NCBI RefSeq assembly: GCF_009766065.1
Contig: NZ_LMUE01000002.1
Span: 1,234,025-1,275,729 of the forward strand
Direction of reading: 5' to 3'
Length of the DNA stretch: 41,705 bases
Source: Dyella sp. S184
Lineage (GTDB): Bacteria > Pseudomonadota > Gammaproteobacteria > Xanthomonadales > Rhodanobacteraceae
Shown: piece by piece, positions 34,575 through 41,705 of the stretch
Layout: every line of letters begins with the position of its first letter
How positions within the stretch are numbered: the stretch's first letter is position 1
Notes under the pieces: generated by a model
Told to the model about the DNA's origin: nothing
What the model saw: only the letters and a program-made list of their open reading frames with translations
The model's database searches: none
Made by a program: the position numbers and the translations under genes

Positions 34575-34605
34575 AAAAAGAGCCGGGCGATTGCTCGCCC
34601 AGCTC
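34575..34605 (-). terminator. Intrinsic terminator of the large S53 peptidase gene
   Basis: Read on the minus strand, GAGCTGGGCGA pairs with TCGCCCGGCTC (11 bp, one G-T pair) around a GCAA tetraloop, followed directly by TTTTT. It begins 35 bp after the stop codon at 34641. Confidence 0.92.
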
Positions 34606-34640
34606 CTTCGCACTCTCAGATTTGCTTGCGCCTTACCGAA

Positions 34641-37600
34641 CTAGTGACTGATACCCACGGATGTATCGACGCCGGAGGTGACCCTGCCACCCTGCAGGCG
34701 GTTGGCCTGGATCACGGCATTTGGACTGACGATCACCGGCTTTCCGTCCATATCAGCCACGGCCTGTGCGGTGAAGCCGCCACTGCCGTTGCTGAGCCAT
34801 TCCTGCAGGACACCGGGTAACGGGATGTTGACTCCAGTCATCCCCCCAGTGGACCAGAGAATATCCGCCAGGCCATCACCGTCGTAGTCTGCAATGCTGA
34901 CCATTGTGTAACCCGCGGGCACAGGTAGCGTCTGCTGGGACGATATGTCGGCGCCGTTCATATTCCACAGCATCAGCTCGTTGGCACCCGGGTTAGTCCA
35001 GAACAGGGAGGTGACTCCATTGCCCGTGACGTCGCCTGCACCGAACAGGGTGAAGCCGGCTGGACGGTTGGCGATCTGCGTCGTGACGAAGCCACCTTGC
35101 TGGTTGTTGATGGACAGGTACACGTTGCTGTTGTTGGGGTTCGGGCTGGTCCACACGATGTCGGCGTAGCCATCGCCGTTGACGTCAGCGAGGCGAGGCA
35201 CAAAGCCCGCCGGTCCGTTGAATACCGGAGAGAACGTGGAATGGAAGATGTAGTGCGGGCTCCCCAGAATGTAGAAAAGTATGTAACCCAGCTGCTGCCA
35301 CTGGACCTGACCGGTCTTGGTATTCACCAGAAACAGTTCGTCGGTACCAGCGCTGTCGAAGCTGCCGGCGCCGGCGATGCTCCATCCCGCAGGATATGGG
35401 GTGCCCACTTGGGCCTCGTAGTAGTTAGCCGTGCCACCCAGACCATCGGAAAGCATGATGTAAAGCTGGTTAAACGGACCGGTCAGCGCCAGGCTGTCGA
35501 TGTCGCGGGAGAAGTTGCTCGCTGCTGGCGAGAAGAAATTGCCGATAGCACTGATCGAATAACCCGCTGGCATCGGCTGCGTGACCTCATTCATGGCGAT
35601 CGAGCCTTTCATGCCCAGCTGCAAGAAGCTATTGGAACCTTTGCCAAGGCCTACGTAAGGCTCCAGCACAGCGATGTCGCTGAATCCGTCGCCTTCGCCA
35701 TAGTTCGCTGACGACAGGTAATCCGACGGCGCGACGTAGCCGTTCTTGAACGGTGCGTAGAAAGCCGTCAGTGCATTCACCAGGTTGGTGGCGTTGATGC
35801 TGCCCAGACCGGTGGCCATGCTGTAGCCGGCGCCGGTGCTCCATGCCGGATCGAGCTGGTCGATGCCACCGGCGCTAAGCACGCCATACGCCTGCGGGGT
35901 CTTGCCGATATAACAGTCGTTGGTGCCCTCATAGCAAGGCTCATCGATGGTACCGACGGTGACATCGTTGAAGACGCAGCCGGCGCCGACCTTGGTGCCA
36001 TTGGTGGAATTACAGGCAGTCAGCATCGCGGTATTGGGCGAATTGTTCGTGCCGTATTCCTTGACGCCGATGTTGTACAGGGCTGGCAGGATATTGCCAC
36101 TGGTCTGGCCTGAAGCCTGGTTGATCAGCGCTTGCACACCGGCCATCGCCGGTGCCGCGAACGATGTACCGCCGGCGCTGTTGAACAGCACATCGTCCGG
36201 GTTGGTGTAATCGCAAGTGGTGCCACCCTCGTTCGCATCGGACATGCAAAACACCAGCGCATGTCCATACAGACCATTGGCCGCGAACAGCGAGACGTCT
36301 GGCATCAGGCGTGTCCCGTAGTTGTTCGAACCATAAATGCCGACCTGCCACAGCGGCTGGAACCAGTTGTTACTGGCACCACCACCGCCGCCGCCGGTAT
36401 TCAGATACTGCTGACCCGCCGCGCTGTTGCACGCAGCCACGCCGTTGCTGAAACCGAGCAGCGCATCCAGCGTATTGCTGGCGCACGAGGTATTCCAGGT
36501 CTGCTCCGGGATGTAGCTCAAGGCGGAGCCGTATAGCGCGGAGTTCGACGAACTCCAGTACTGGGTTTCGTTGTTGTAATCGTTGAAGTCGGTACCACCT
36601 ACAGCGACGTTGTACGGCGTGGAAGCCATACCGTTGACCGCGATGCCTTGGTAGGCCGCCGGTTCGTTCTGATCGCAACCAGCCGAACCGGCGTCGCCGG
36701 TGGAGACGAACACGGTCACGCCCTCGGCGGCTGCCTGCGACCACAGGTCGCCTGCCTGCGTAGCGGTGCCGTCGACGAAGCCAGCAGCCTCACAATCTCC
36801 GTAGCTCAGGCTGAACACGCTGGGCATCGGAGTGGAGTAACCACTAAGTAGGTTCTGAGCGGCCGTGAACGGCCCGAAGGTCGCACTCTGGCTGTCATCG
36901 CAGGAGGCAAACACGATGCTGGCGTCCGGTGCAGCTGCGCCGATCCACTCGGTATCCAGTGCAGCCTCGCCTTCATCGCCATTGGTGCCTGGATCCGGGC
37001 AACTGGTGTCGCCCGCGGCCTGCAGCGGATTTACGTAGTTCACCGTGCCACTCGCACCGGCGGGCAGGAAAGCATTGCGGAACGTCTGCACGTCCGCGGG
37101 CAGAACATCCGTGCGTTCCAGTACGGCCACGGTCTGGCCCGCGCCGCGCACGGGCGTGCTGCGGTTCCACAACGGGGTGACGTTGTAGATCGTGTTGAAA
37201 TCCTGCGGCGCGACATCATACGTCGTCTGCGTATCGATCGTGCCCGGCGGCACGGTGATCTGTGGAGCTCCCTTGGCCCGCGCCACCAACTTCCACTTGC
37301 CGGAGCGCTTGTCGCGAGTCACCGTGCCCACGTCGGTGTGCTGCGGTTTGGGGAAGAAGTTACCCAGCGACGCCGCACCTACCACGACCGAGGCCAGCGC
37401 AACCGGAATCTGCTGTTCGGTGGCATTTGCGAAATGCTTTTCACCGTTTACCGTGTAACCGTGCAGCGTGGTGTGGAACGCTTGGCCAATCGCTGCCGAC
37501 GTGCCTGAGAAGCTGATCATCATGCCCGTAGGGGATGCCGACTCGACATGCAGCCCCTCCGACTGCAACCACTGCTCGACCTTGCTGATATCGGTGGAAG

Positions 37601-37979
37601 CCGGCCCGAACATCGTACCGATCTGGGCAGCGGTCAGCCAATGGTGGAAATACGGTGAACTGGGCGTGGTCAACTGGGCCAGATAGCTCTCGAACTGGGA
37701 TTGCTTACCGGCGCTGCGCTTGAGCAGCAGCGTCACGTTGCGGATGGTGCGCGTCGGGGACAGCAAGCCGGTGTCGTATTTTGCCAGCGCCAACGCCGGC
37801 TTGCTGCCAACCACCGCGGAAAGCTTGGAATTGTCGATCGCATCGGTAATACGTGCCGTATCGGGTGCGTAGGTAGGCACGTTGGTCGCAGGGACAGCGG
37901 AACGCGCTCCCGTTGACAGCATCCCCATCAGTGCCATGACTGCTCCCGCCAGCCACGGTAAAGGCCTGTTGCTTGACAT
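34641..37979 (-). CDS. Secreted S53 peptidase with FG-GAP/VCBS-like C-terminal repeats
   Basis: The protein has 1112 residues. A signal peptide (about 1-28) is followed by a pro-kumamolisin domain (about 45-215) and a catalytic S53 domain (about 245-700). The triad is Glu338 and Asp342 (EAALDTEW), Asp429 (VSTGDAG) and Ser606 (GGTSFAAP). The C-terminal ~380 residues contain FG-GAP-like units such as DVNGDGYADIVWTSP, DVTGNGVTSLFWTNP and DYDGDGLADILWS, which usually form a calcium-binding beta-propeller for adhesion or substrate capture. Several Cys pairs suit an extracellular protein. GGGGA lies about 7 nt before the ATG. It is unrelated in layout to the PKD-type S53 peptidase at the left end, so the strain has two distinct secreted sedolisins. 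The gene borders the integron array. Confidence 0.94.
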   Translation of the reverse strand: MSSNRPLPWLAGAVMALMGMLSTGARSAVPATNVPTYAPDTARITDAIDNSKLSAVVGSKPALALAKYDTGLLSPTRTIRNVTLLLKRSAGKQSQFESYLAQLTTPSSPYFHHWLTAAQIGTMFGPASTDISKVEQWLQSEGLHVESASPTGMMISFSGTSAAIGQAFHTTLHGYTVNGEKHFANATEQQIPVALASVVVGAASLGNFFPKPQHTDVGTVTRDKRSGKWKLVARAKGAPQITVPPGTIDTQTTYDVAPQDFNTIYNVTPLWNRSTPVRGAGQTVAVLERTDVLPADVQTFRNAFLPAGASGTVNYVNPLQAAGDTSCPDPGTNGDEGEAALDTEWIGAAAPDASIVFASCDDSQSATFGPFTAAQNLLSGYSTPMPSVFSLSYGDCEAAGFVDGTATQAGDLWSQAAAEGVTVFVSTGDAGSAGCDQNEPAAYQGIAVNGMASTPYNVAVGGTDFNDYNNETQYWSSSNSALYGSALSYIPEQTWNTSCASNTLDALLGFSNGVAACNSAAGQQYLNTGGGGGGASNNWFQPLWQVGIYGSNNYGTRLMPDVSLFAANGLYGHALVFCMSDANEGGTTCDYTNPDDVLFNSAGGTSFAAPAMAGVQALINQASGQTSGNILPALYNIGVKEYGTNNSPNTAMLTACNSTNGTKVGAGCVFNDVTVGTIDEPCYEGTNDCYIGKTPQAYGVLSAGGIDQLDPAWSTGAGYSMATGLGSINATNLVNALTAFYAPFKNGYVAPSDYLSSANYGEGDGFSDIAVLEPYVGLGKGSNSFLQLGMKGSIAMNEVTQPMPAGYSISAIGNFFSPAASNFSRDIDSLALTGPFNQLYIMLSDGLGGTANYYEAQVGTPYPAGWSIAGAGSFDSAGTDELFLVNTKTGQVQWQQLGYILFYILGSPHYIFHSTFSPVFNGPAGFVPRLADVNGDGYADIVWTSPNPNNSNVYLSINNQQGGFVTTQIANRPAGFTLFGAGDVTGNGVTSLFWTNPGANELMLWNMNGADISSQQTLPVPAGYTMVSIADYDGDGLADILWSTGGMTGVNIPLPGVLQEWLSNGSGGFTAQAVADMDGKPVIVSPNAVIQANRLQGGRVTSGVDTSVGISH

Positions 37980-38157
37980 GTGATATCCCCACTAGAGATC
38001 GTGCAATGAAATGAAGTTGTGACTGTCCCCGTCAACGAGCACCAGCTTCGATGATGTCTGCGTGCATAGAGCTCCGCGGACCTCTCGAGCTTAAGTCAGC
38101 GATCGGCGTTAGTCACACACGGCGTTATGCACGTAAGATCACCCAATTCTCACCTAC

Positions 38158-38173
38158 ATTTAGACGTCTAAAT
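38158..38173. promoter_or_regulatory. Perfect 16-bp palindrome ATTTAGACGTCTAAAT
   Basis: It lies in the divergent region between the S53 peptidase and the hybrid kinase genes, 82 bp before the kinase start. Perfect symmetry and an AT-rich context suit a dimeric repressor site. Its centre is 33 bp from the centre of the next palindrome, about three helical turns. Confidence 0.5.
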
Positions 38174-38189
38174 TTCAAACGACATACTG

Positions 38190-38207
38190 CGGCGTATCGA
38201 TACGCCG
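38190..38207. promoter_or_regulatory. Perfect 18-bp palindrome CGGCGTATCGATACGCCG
   Basis: It is 48 bp before the hybrid kinase start. It differs in sequence from the first palindrome, so two proteins or two modes of binding are implied. It could also form a short hairpin in the kinase mRNA leader. Confidence 0.5.
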
Positions 38208-38255
38208 ACATGCCAGCACACGGAAGTTGCTTGGACGTTTGGAAGGCCCATCGGA

Positions 38256-40097
38256 GTGCCCGCGGTAATGCTTCAACGACTGCTTTCCTGGTTCCAGCGC
38301 ATCCCGATCGACGATCCGGTCGATCGGCGCAATGGTGTCTTCATGCAATGGATGCTGTTGTTTGAAGGCCTGCGGATGCCGTTGAACAAACTTTATCTGC
38401 TGCTATTCAACTGGAACTACATGAGGGACACACTGTACGACACAGCACGCACGGGTCCGCGCGTGGCTATCGCCATCGACCTGGCCACGGATGTCGCCAT
38501 GACGCTCGCGGCCTGGATCGGCATTTGGCTGATCCGCCGCGGCCGCTTTCGTCCGGCCGTAGCGCTGTATGTGGGGGTGGTGCTGGCATCGGCAGCGCTG
38601 GCTTATGGCACCTTCGGTTACCACGAGAACTTCGTCGACTTGACCCTGGTCGTGGTGCTGGCGCTGAGCGGCTTGATGCTGGGGCGGCGTGCTCTGTGGA
38701 CCACCTATTTCGTGCTGATGCTGGTGTTCGCGATCGGCGTGATTCCGCCGCAGATCTTCAGCGATGCCCGCCTGTGGCGCGTCGCGGTGGAAACCTATAT
38801 CGCCTTTCCCGGCCGAGCACTGATGAGCTATCTGCTGATCGCCATCGTGATTGATCGCAGCATCAATGCCCTGCGCGAGAGCCTCGCCGAGTCGAATGCG
38901 CACCGGCGTGAACTGAAGCGCGAGATCGCTGAGCGTGAGCGCACGCAGGAGCAACTGCTGCACGCCCAGAAGATGGATGCTGTCGGCAAGCTGGCCAGCG
39001 GCATTGCGCACGACATGAACAACGTGCTCGGCATCATCCTGGGGTTTGCGATGGAACGGGATCGCCTGAATCCCGATCTTCCGCCTGACGAGGATGCGCA
39101 GGCGATGGCCGATGCACTGGAAGGCGTAGAGCTGGCCGCCCGGCGTGGCGCAGCCGTCTGCAGCAAGCTGTTGAATTTCAGTCGCCATGATGTGACGCAC
39201 ACGGAGACCTTCGATGCCGTCTCAGCACTGCGTGACATCCAGCCGCTGCTGCGGCAGCTGATGCCTTCTTCGGTCCATCTGTCCATCGATACGTCACGCA
39301 ATGGCTTGCCGATACGCTTCGACCGCAGCCAGTTCGAGCTTGCCCTGCTCAATCTCGCGTCCAATGCACGTGATGCCATGCCTGACGGCGGCCGCTGCAC
39401 GATCACGATCGCCTCGCACGATGCATCGACCGTCACTCTGTCAATCCAGGATTCCGGCGCCGGCATTCCCGAGGAACTTCGGCATCGTATCTTCGAACCG
39501 TTCTTCACCACTAAGCCGGTCGATCGGGGTACCGGGCTCGGCCTCAGCGTCGTCTACAGCCTGATTCACCGCGCCGGTGGCAACATCACCGTGCACAGCG
39601 CACCTAGTGGCGGCACGATCTTCCGCATCCAGCTACCGATGGCGGACCCCGTAGCGGTGGAGGTACCTGCTGCCCTGCCCACGGATCGCGTCCGCGTGTG
39701 GCTGATTGACGACGACGACAGCCTGCGTGGCGTACTCGCTTCCGCGCTGGAAAAAGGCGGCTGCGCCGTGATCGAGGCGGCCAGCGGCGCGGAAACGGAT
39801 CGACTGGTGGAACACATGGCGCGGCCGCCACATGTGCTGGTATGCGACTACCGCATGTCCGACACGGACGGGGCCTCATTGCTGCGCCGATTGCGGCATA
39901 CCCTGCCCTCGGTACCCGCTATCCTTATTTCCGCCTACCTGGACAGCGACGGCTCGGCTGCCGCGCCGGAGGACATCTATAGCGAGCGCCTGCCGAAACC
40001 GTTTCCCCCTTCGACATTGCTGGCACGCGTGCTTGCCGCTGCAGCCCGGCGGCATGCGTCTGCGATGGAAACGAGTCAGCTCACCGCCAGCAAGTAG
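38256..40097 (+). CDS. Membrane hybrid histidine kinase with C-terminal receiver
   Basis: The protein has 613 residues. About five or six membrane helices (about 25-205) have no recognised sensor domain. A short coiled coil (LKREIAERERTQEQLLHAQ) and HisKA with His252 in ASGIAHDMNNVLG follow, then HATPase_c (LNLASNARDAMPDGG, GTGLGLSVVYSL), and a CheY-like receiver (about 480-600) with Asp531 in VCDYRMSD and a KPF motif. The receiver may be a phosphate sink or relay. GTG at 38256 has GGAAGG 9 nt upstream; an ATG at 38268 is the alternative. The gene overlaps the OmpR-type regulator gene tail to tail by 22 bp, and the two probably work together. Confidence 0.93.
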   Translation: MPAVMLQRLLSWFQRIPIDDPVDRRNGVFMQWMLLFEGLRMPLNKLYLLLFNWNYMRDTLYDTARTGPRVAIAIDLATDVAMTLAAWIGIWLIRRGRFRPAVALYVGVVLASAALAYGTFGYHENFVDLTLVVVLALSGLMLGRRALWTTYFVLMLVFAIGVIPPQIFSDARLWRVAVETYIAFPGRALMSYLLIAIVIDRSINALRESLAESNAHRRELKREIAERERTQEQLLHAQKMDAVGKLASGIAHDMNNVLGIILGFAMERDRLNPDLPPDEDAQAMADALEGVELAARRGAAVCSKLLNFSRHDVTHTETFDAVSALRDIQPLLRQLMPSSVHLSIDTSRNGLPIRFDRSQFELALLNLASNARDAMPDGGRCTITIASHDASTVTLSIQDSGAGIPEELRHRIFEPFFTTKPVDRGTGLGLSVVYSLIHRAGGNITVHSAPSGGTIFRIQLPMADPVAVEVPAALPTDRVRVWLIDDDDSLRGVLASALEKGGCAVIEAASGAETDRLVEHMARPPHVLVCDYRMSDTDGASLLRRLRHTLPSVPAILISAYLDSDGSAAAPEDIYSERLPKPFPPSTLLARVLAAAARRHASAMETSQLTASK

Positions 40098-40771
40098 CCC
40101 TGCCCGTGAACAGCGTTCAGAGGTAGCGGCTCGCCGGTGACGGTGAACACTTTTCGACGCAGGCGATGGATCAGCGAATCCAGCCGATGCGGATCGAACG
40201 CATGGATATCGTCGGTGATGGCACCGATGAGGGTGTCGCGCACGACAACCTGGTTCGGCTGTCTCATCAACTCCTCTAGCAACAGCCGTTCGGTCTTGCT
40301 CAGGATCACCCGGCCACCGGAAGGTGAGAGCAGCAGCCAGTCGTCCGAATCGAGTTTCCATGTGCCCGCGGGCGTGGCCGGGTTCGACGACGGCTTGAGC
40401 CGGCGCGCGACGCTGTGCAGAGTAGCCACCAGCACGTCGATTTCCACCGGCTTGGACAGGTAGGCGTCGGCGCCCTCGCTGAGGCCGCGCACCCGGTCGG
40501 TAGTTTCCGACCGACCGGTCAGCATCACTATTCCGATATCGGAAAATTGTGCTCGCAAGGTCCGCGAGACTGCAAACCCGTCGTGGTCGGGAAGGCCGAT
40601 ATCCAGCAGCACGATATCCGGCTTGCGTCGCTCGATGGCCTGCGCCATTTCCCCAACATGGCCGATAGCCATCACCTCGAAACCAAATTGCCTGAGCCGC
40701 GGCGTAAGCACCCTATCCCGCAATAAAGCATCATCATCAATAAGGAGCAGGCGCAAGGTTTCGGCAGACAT
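40076..40771 (-). CDS. OmpR/PhoB-family response regulator
   Basis: The protein has 231 residues. The receiver (about 6-118) has Asp12-Asp14, phospho-acceptor Asp57 in VLLDIGLPD, a Thr in MLTGRSE and Lys in YLSKPVE. The winged helix DNA-binding domain (about 135-230) contains LSKTERLLLEELM, HRLDSLIHRLRRKV and AVHGQGYLL. It starts at 40771, where the receiver fold begins; the open frame to 40966 adds an unrelated sequence. No strong Shine-Dalgarno is seen. The gene faces the hybrid kinase and shares its last 22 bp with it, so expression of the two may interfere. Confidence 0.92.
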   Translation of the reverse strand: MSAETLRLLLIDDDALLRDRVLTPRLRQFGFEVMAIGHVGEMAQAIERRKPDIVLLDIGLPDHDGFAVSRTLRAQFSDIGIVMLTGRSETTDRVRGLSEGADAYLSKPVEIDVLVATLHSVARRLKPSSNPATPAGTWKLDSDDWLLLSPSGGRVILSKTERLLLEELMRQPNQVVVRDTLIGAITDDIHAFDPHRLDSLIHRLRRKVFTVTGEPLPLNAVHGQGYLLAVS

Positions 40772-40853
40772 GGATTGACTGTGTAGAGGAATGAGACCGT
40801 CAGATTCGAACCATACTGCATAGCGGGCTGTTCCTGTCGTTATGCACACAATT

Positions 40854-40998
40854 GCCGGTCTTGGCCAGTTACCCGATCGCTCGGGCGAAATGACGGGCCT
40901 GCCGTGGATTGACCCGGGCAATCCATGCCCCTGACTCGGCACGTGCCACCAGCACGGTCTCTTCACGGCCTCCGTAACAGCTATGCATCAATACATCG
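40854..40998 (-). pseudogene. IS110-family transposase remnant
   Basis: The minus-strand translation reads CYGGREETVLVARAES, then ARVNPRQARHFARAIG, a stop, and LAKTG. This matches the conserved IS110 stretch of the form GGYE...VNPRQVRDFARATGxLAKTD. The stop (TAA, 40869-40871) falls where the family has Gln or Arg. No start, DDE/RuvC-like catalytic region or ends are present, so only a fossil of the element remains. Confidence 0.68.
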
Positions 40999-41029
40999 CG
41001 GCAATGGCATCGACCGCCTCCTTGTCTAG

Positions 41030-41155
41030 CCTGCAACAGGCACGAATCCCGAAATCGCATGGGTGCTGTGCGCCGGTCGCGAAGGGGCAGCTGACTTCTT
41101 TGCCGAGATGGGCTTGAAGCACTCATCCGTTGCTATGGAGCACTGGCGCGTATAG
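41030..41155 (+). pseudogene. Likely C-terminal fragment of a GNAT acetyltransferase
   Basis: A frame without a start reads AWVLCAGREGAADFFAEMG then LKHSSVAMEHWRV and a stop. The pattern GA-x-x-FF-x-x-MG followed by a final strand and VAME is typical of the last helix and strand of GNAT acetyltransferases. A stop directly precedes it, so only about 40 codons remain. The assignment rests on pattern memory and is moderate. Confidence 0.45.
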
Positions 41156-41221
41156 CGTGGTGCCCAACCGTGCCCATCGACGGACATACTTTCGACACCT
41201 AGATATCCTAAAGAGACCGCC

Positions 41222-41602
41222 ATGCATTCTTCTCGTCTTTGCGCTCTTCTAATTGATTGCCGCGTGTCGGATATTGATCAGGCCGCCAAGTTTTGGGCTG
41301 ATGCGCTGGGCTGCGAGATCGATTCCGAACATCCGGGGACTCGCGGCAATTACCGCATGCTGGCGACACCTCCTGATGAGCTTATTGTCCAGATTCAGCG
41401 CGTCGACCATGAGAGCCGGGTCCACGTCGATATTGAAACCGACAACATCCCCGCTGAGGTAACACGCCTGGAGGCACTAGGAGCCCAGGTCGTTGAACGC
41501 CTGGAACGCTGGGTGGTGATGCAGGCCCCCACTGGGCAGCGATTCTGCGTTGTACGCGTTCAGCGCCCGGGATTTCCAATGAACGCCACACGCTGGGATT
41601 AA
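41222..41602 (+). CDS. VOC-superfamily (glyoxalase-like) protein
   Basis: The protein has 126 residues. LIDCRVSDIDQAAKFWADALGCEID opens the fold, and RVHVDIETDNIPAEVTRLEALGAQVVERLERWVVMQAPTG closes it, with QRFCVVRVQRPGFP as the last strand. It resembles small glyoxalase-like proteins with the WADALGC signature that are common in actinobacteria and proteobacteria. Substrate and metal dependence are unknown. AGAG lies 6 nt before the ATG. A sequence identical to the left half of a classical attC follows 27 bp after the stop, so this may be a former integron cassette. Upstream lie only gene fragments. Confidence 0.85.
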   Translation: MHSSRLCALLIDCRVSDIDQAAKFWADALGCEIDSEHPGTRGNYRMLATPPDELIVQIQRVDHESRVHVDIETDNIPAEVTRLEALGAQVVERLERWVVMQAPTGQRFCVVRVQRPGFPMNATRWD

Positions 41603-41617
41603 GGAGTTCTTGCAGTG

Positions 41618-41705
41618 ATGAAAGCGACGCCTAACAATTCGTAAGAGACTTCCGATCAATACCGGGCGCTTGATGCTCTTGCCCTGAGCTTTCGGGCCGA
41701 TGCTG
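41618..41705 (+). other. Possible interrupted 5' end of a gene leaving the window
   Basis: AAGGAG (41601-41606) precedes GTG-ATG. The frame reads MKATPNNS, a TAA, and then ETSDQYRALDALALSFRADA to the edge. The open, protein-like sequence after the stop suggests either a nonsense mutation or a true start further right. Only 88 bases are visible. Confidence 0.25.
41629..41642 (+). repeat. Half attC site after the VOC gene
   Basis: GCCTAACAATTCGT is the classical left end of many attC sites (R'' plus the start of L''). The expected stem and right core GTTRRRY do not follow, so the site looks truncated. Chance similarity is possible, but an integron lies only 7 kb away. Confidence 0.45.

Noticed and set aside
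34383..34820. Short ORFs on both strands at the end of the cassette array
   Set aside because: They cross the terminator and the 3' end of the S53 peptidase gene, with no ribosome sites or recognisable composition.
38095..38135. Extra integron cores (GGCGTTAGTC, GGCGTTATGC) upstream of the hybrid kinase
   Set aside because: They do not match GTTRRRY fully and have no attC-like fold beside them.

Overview
The window is GC-rich gammaproteobacterial chromosome. Gene content points to the Xanthomonadales, most like the Rhodanobacteraceae (Rhodanobacter/Dyella type): a copLAB copper cluster in the Xanthomonas order, secreted S53 (sedolisin) peptidases, a beta-propeller sensor kinase, and an integron integrase with Xanthomonad-style attC sites. 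This placement is inference from gene content, not a database match. I saw no rRNA, tRNA or CRISPR array.

Layout. 1-5752 (minus): a secreted S53 peptidase with a PKD domain lies upstream of a very large NSG-repeat adhesin/autotransporter that runs off the left edge. 6453-10090 (plus): a periplasmic beta-propeller sensor kinase and its NarL-type regulator, joined by an ATGA overlap. 10345-16190 (plus): cyclophilin, an unknown protein, a PmtA-like methyltransferase, an AsmA-family protein, a 72-residue His-rich protein preceded by a striking 5' stem-loop, and a DMT transporter. 16206-17874: a LysR regulator divergent from an NAD(P)-binding reductase, with an inverted repeat between them. 17868-21668 (minus): the copper operon copL-copA-copB plus a cytochrome c. 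21809-28465: rlmJ, a REP-like palindrome, an Slp lipoprotein, a CDF metal transporter, a large secreted alpha/beta hydrolase, a VOC/MmcQ-like pair and a GNAT acetyltransferase. 28578-32036: mfd.

The accessory part starts after mfd. A full-length integron integrase (intI, minus) converges on mfd with a 3-bp gap. On its 5' side is a short cassette array (about 33.2-34.4 kb) with at least three attC-like sites, core sites GTTAGGT, GTTAGGC and GTTAGAC, small unknown genes and a 60-bp near-perfect hairpin. A 1112-residue S53 peptidase with FG-GAP-like repeats follows, then a membrane hybrid histidine kinase and an OmpR-type regulator that overlap tail to tail. The last kilobase is a gene graveyard: an IS110-type transposase remnant, an acetyltransferase fragment, and an intact VOC gene followed by what looks like half of an attC site.

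The most promising item is the small chromosomal integron next to mfd, with its unstudied cassettes, the hairpin in its leader and the possible stray cassette 7 kb away. Next come the 5'UTR stem-loop of the His-rich gene, whose loop is complementary to that gene's own Shine-Dalgarno, and the pair of perfect palindromes 33 bp apart in front of the hybrid kinase.
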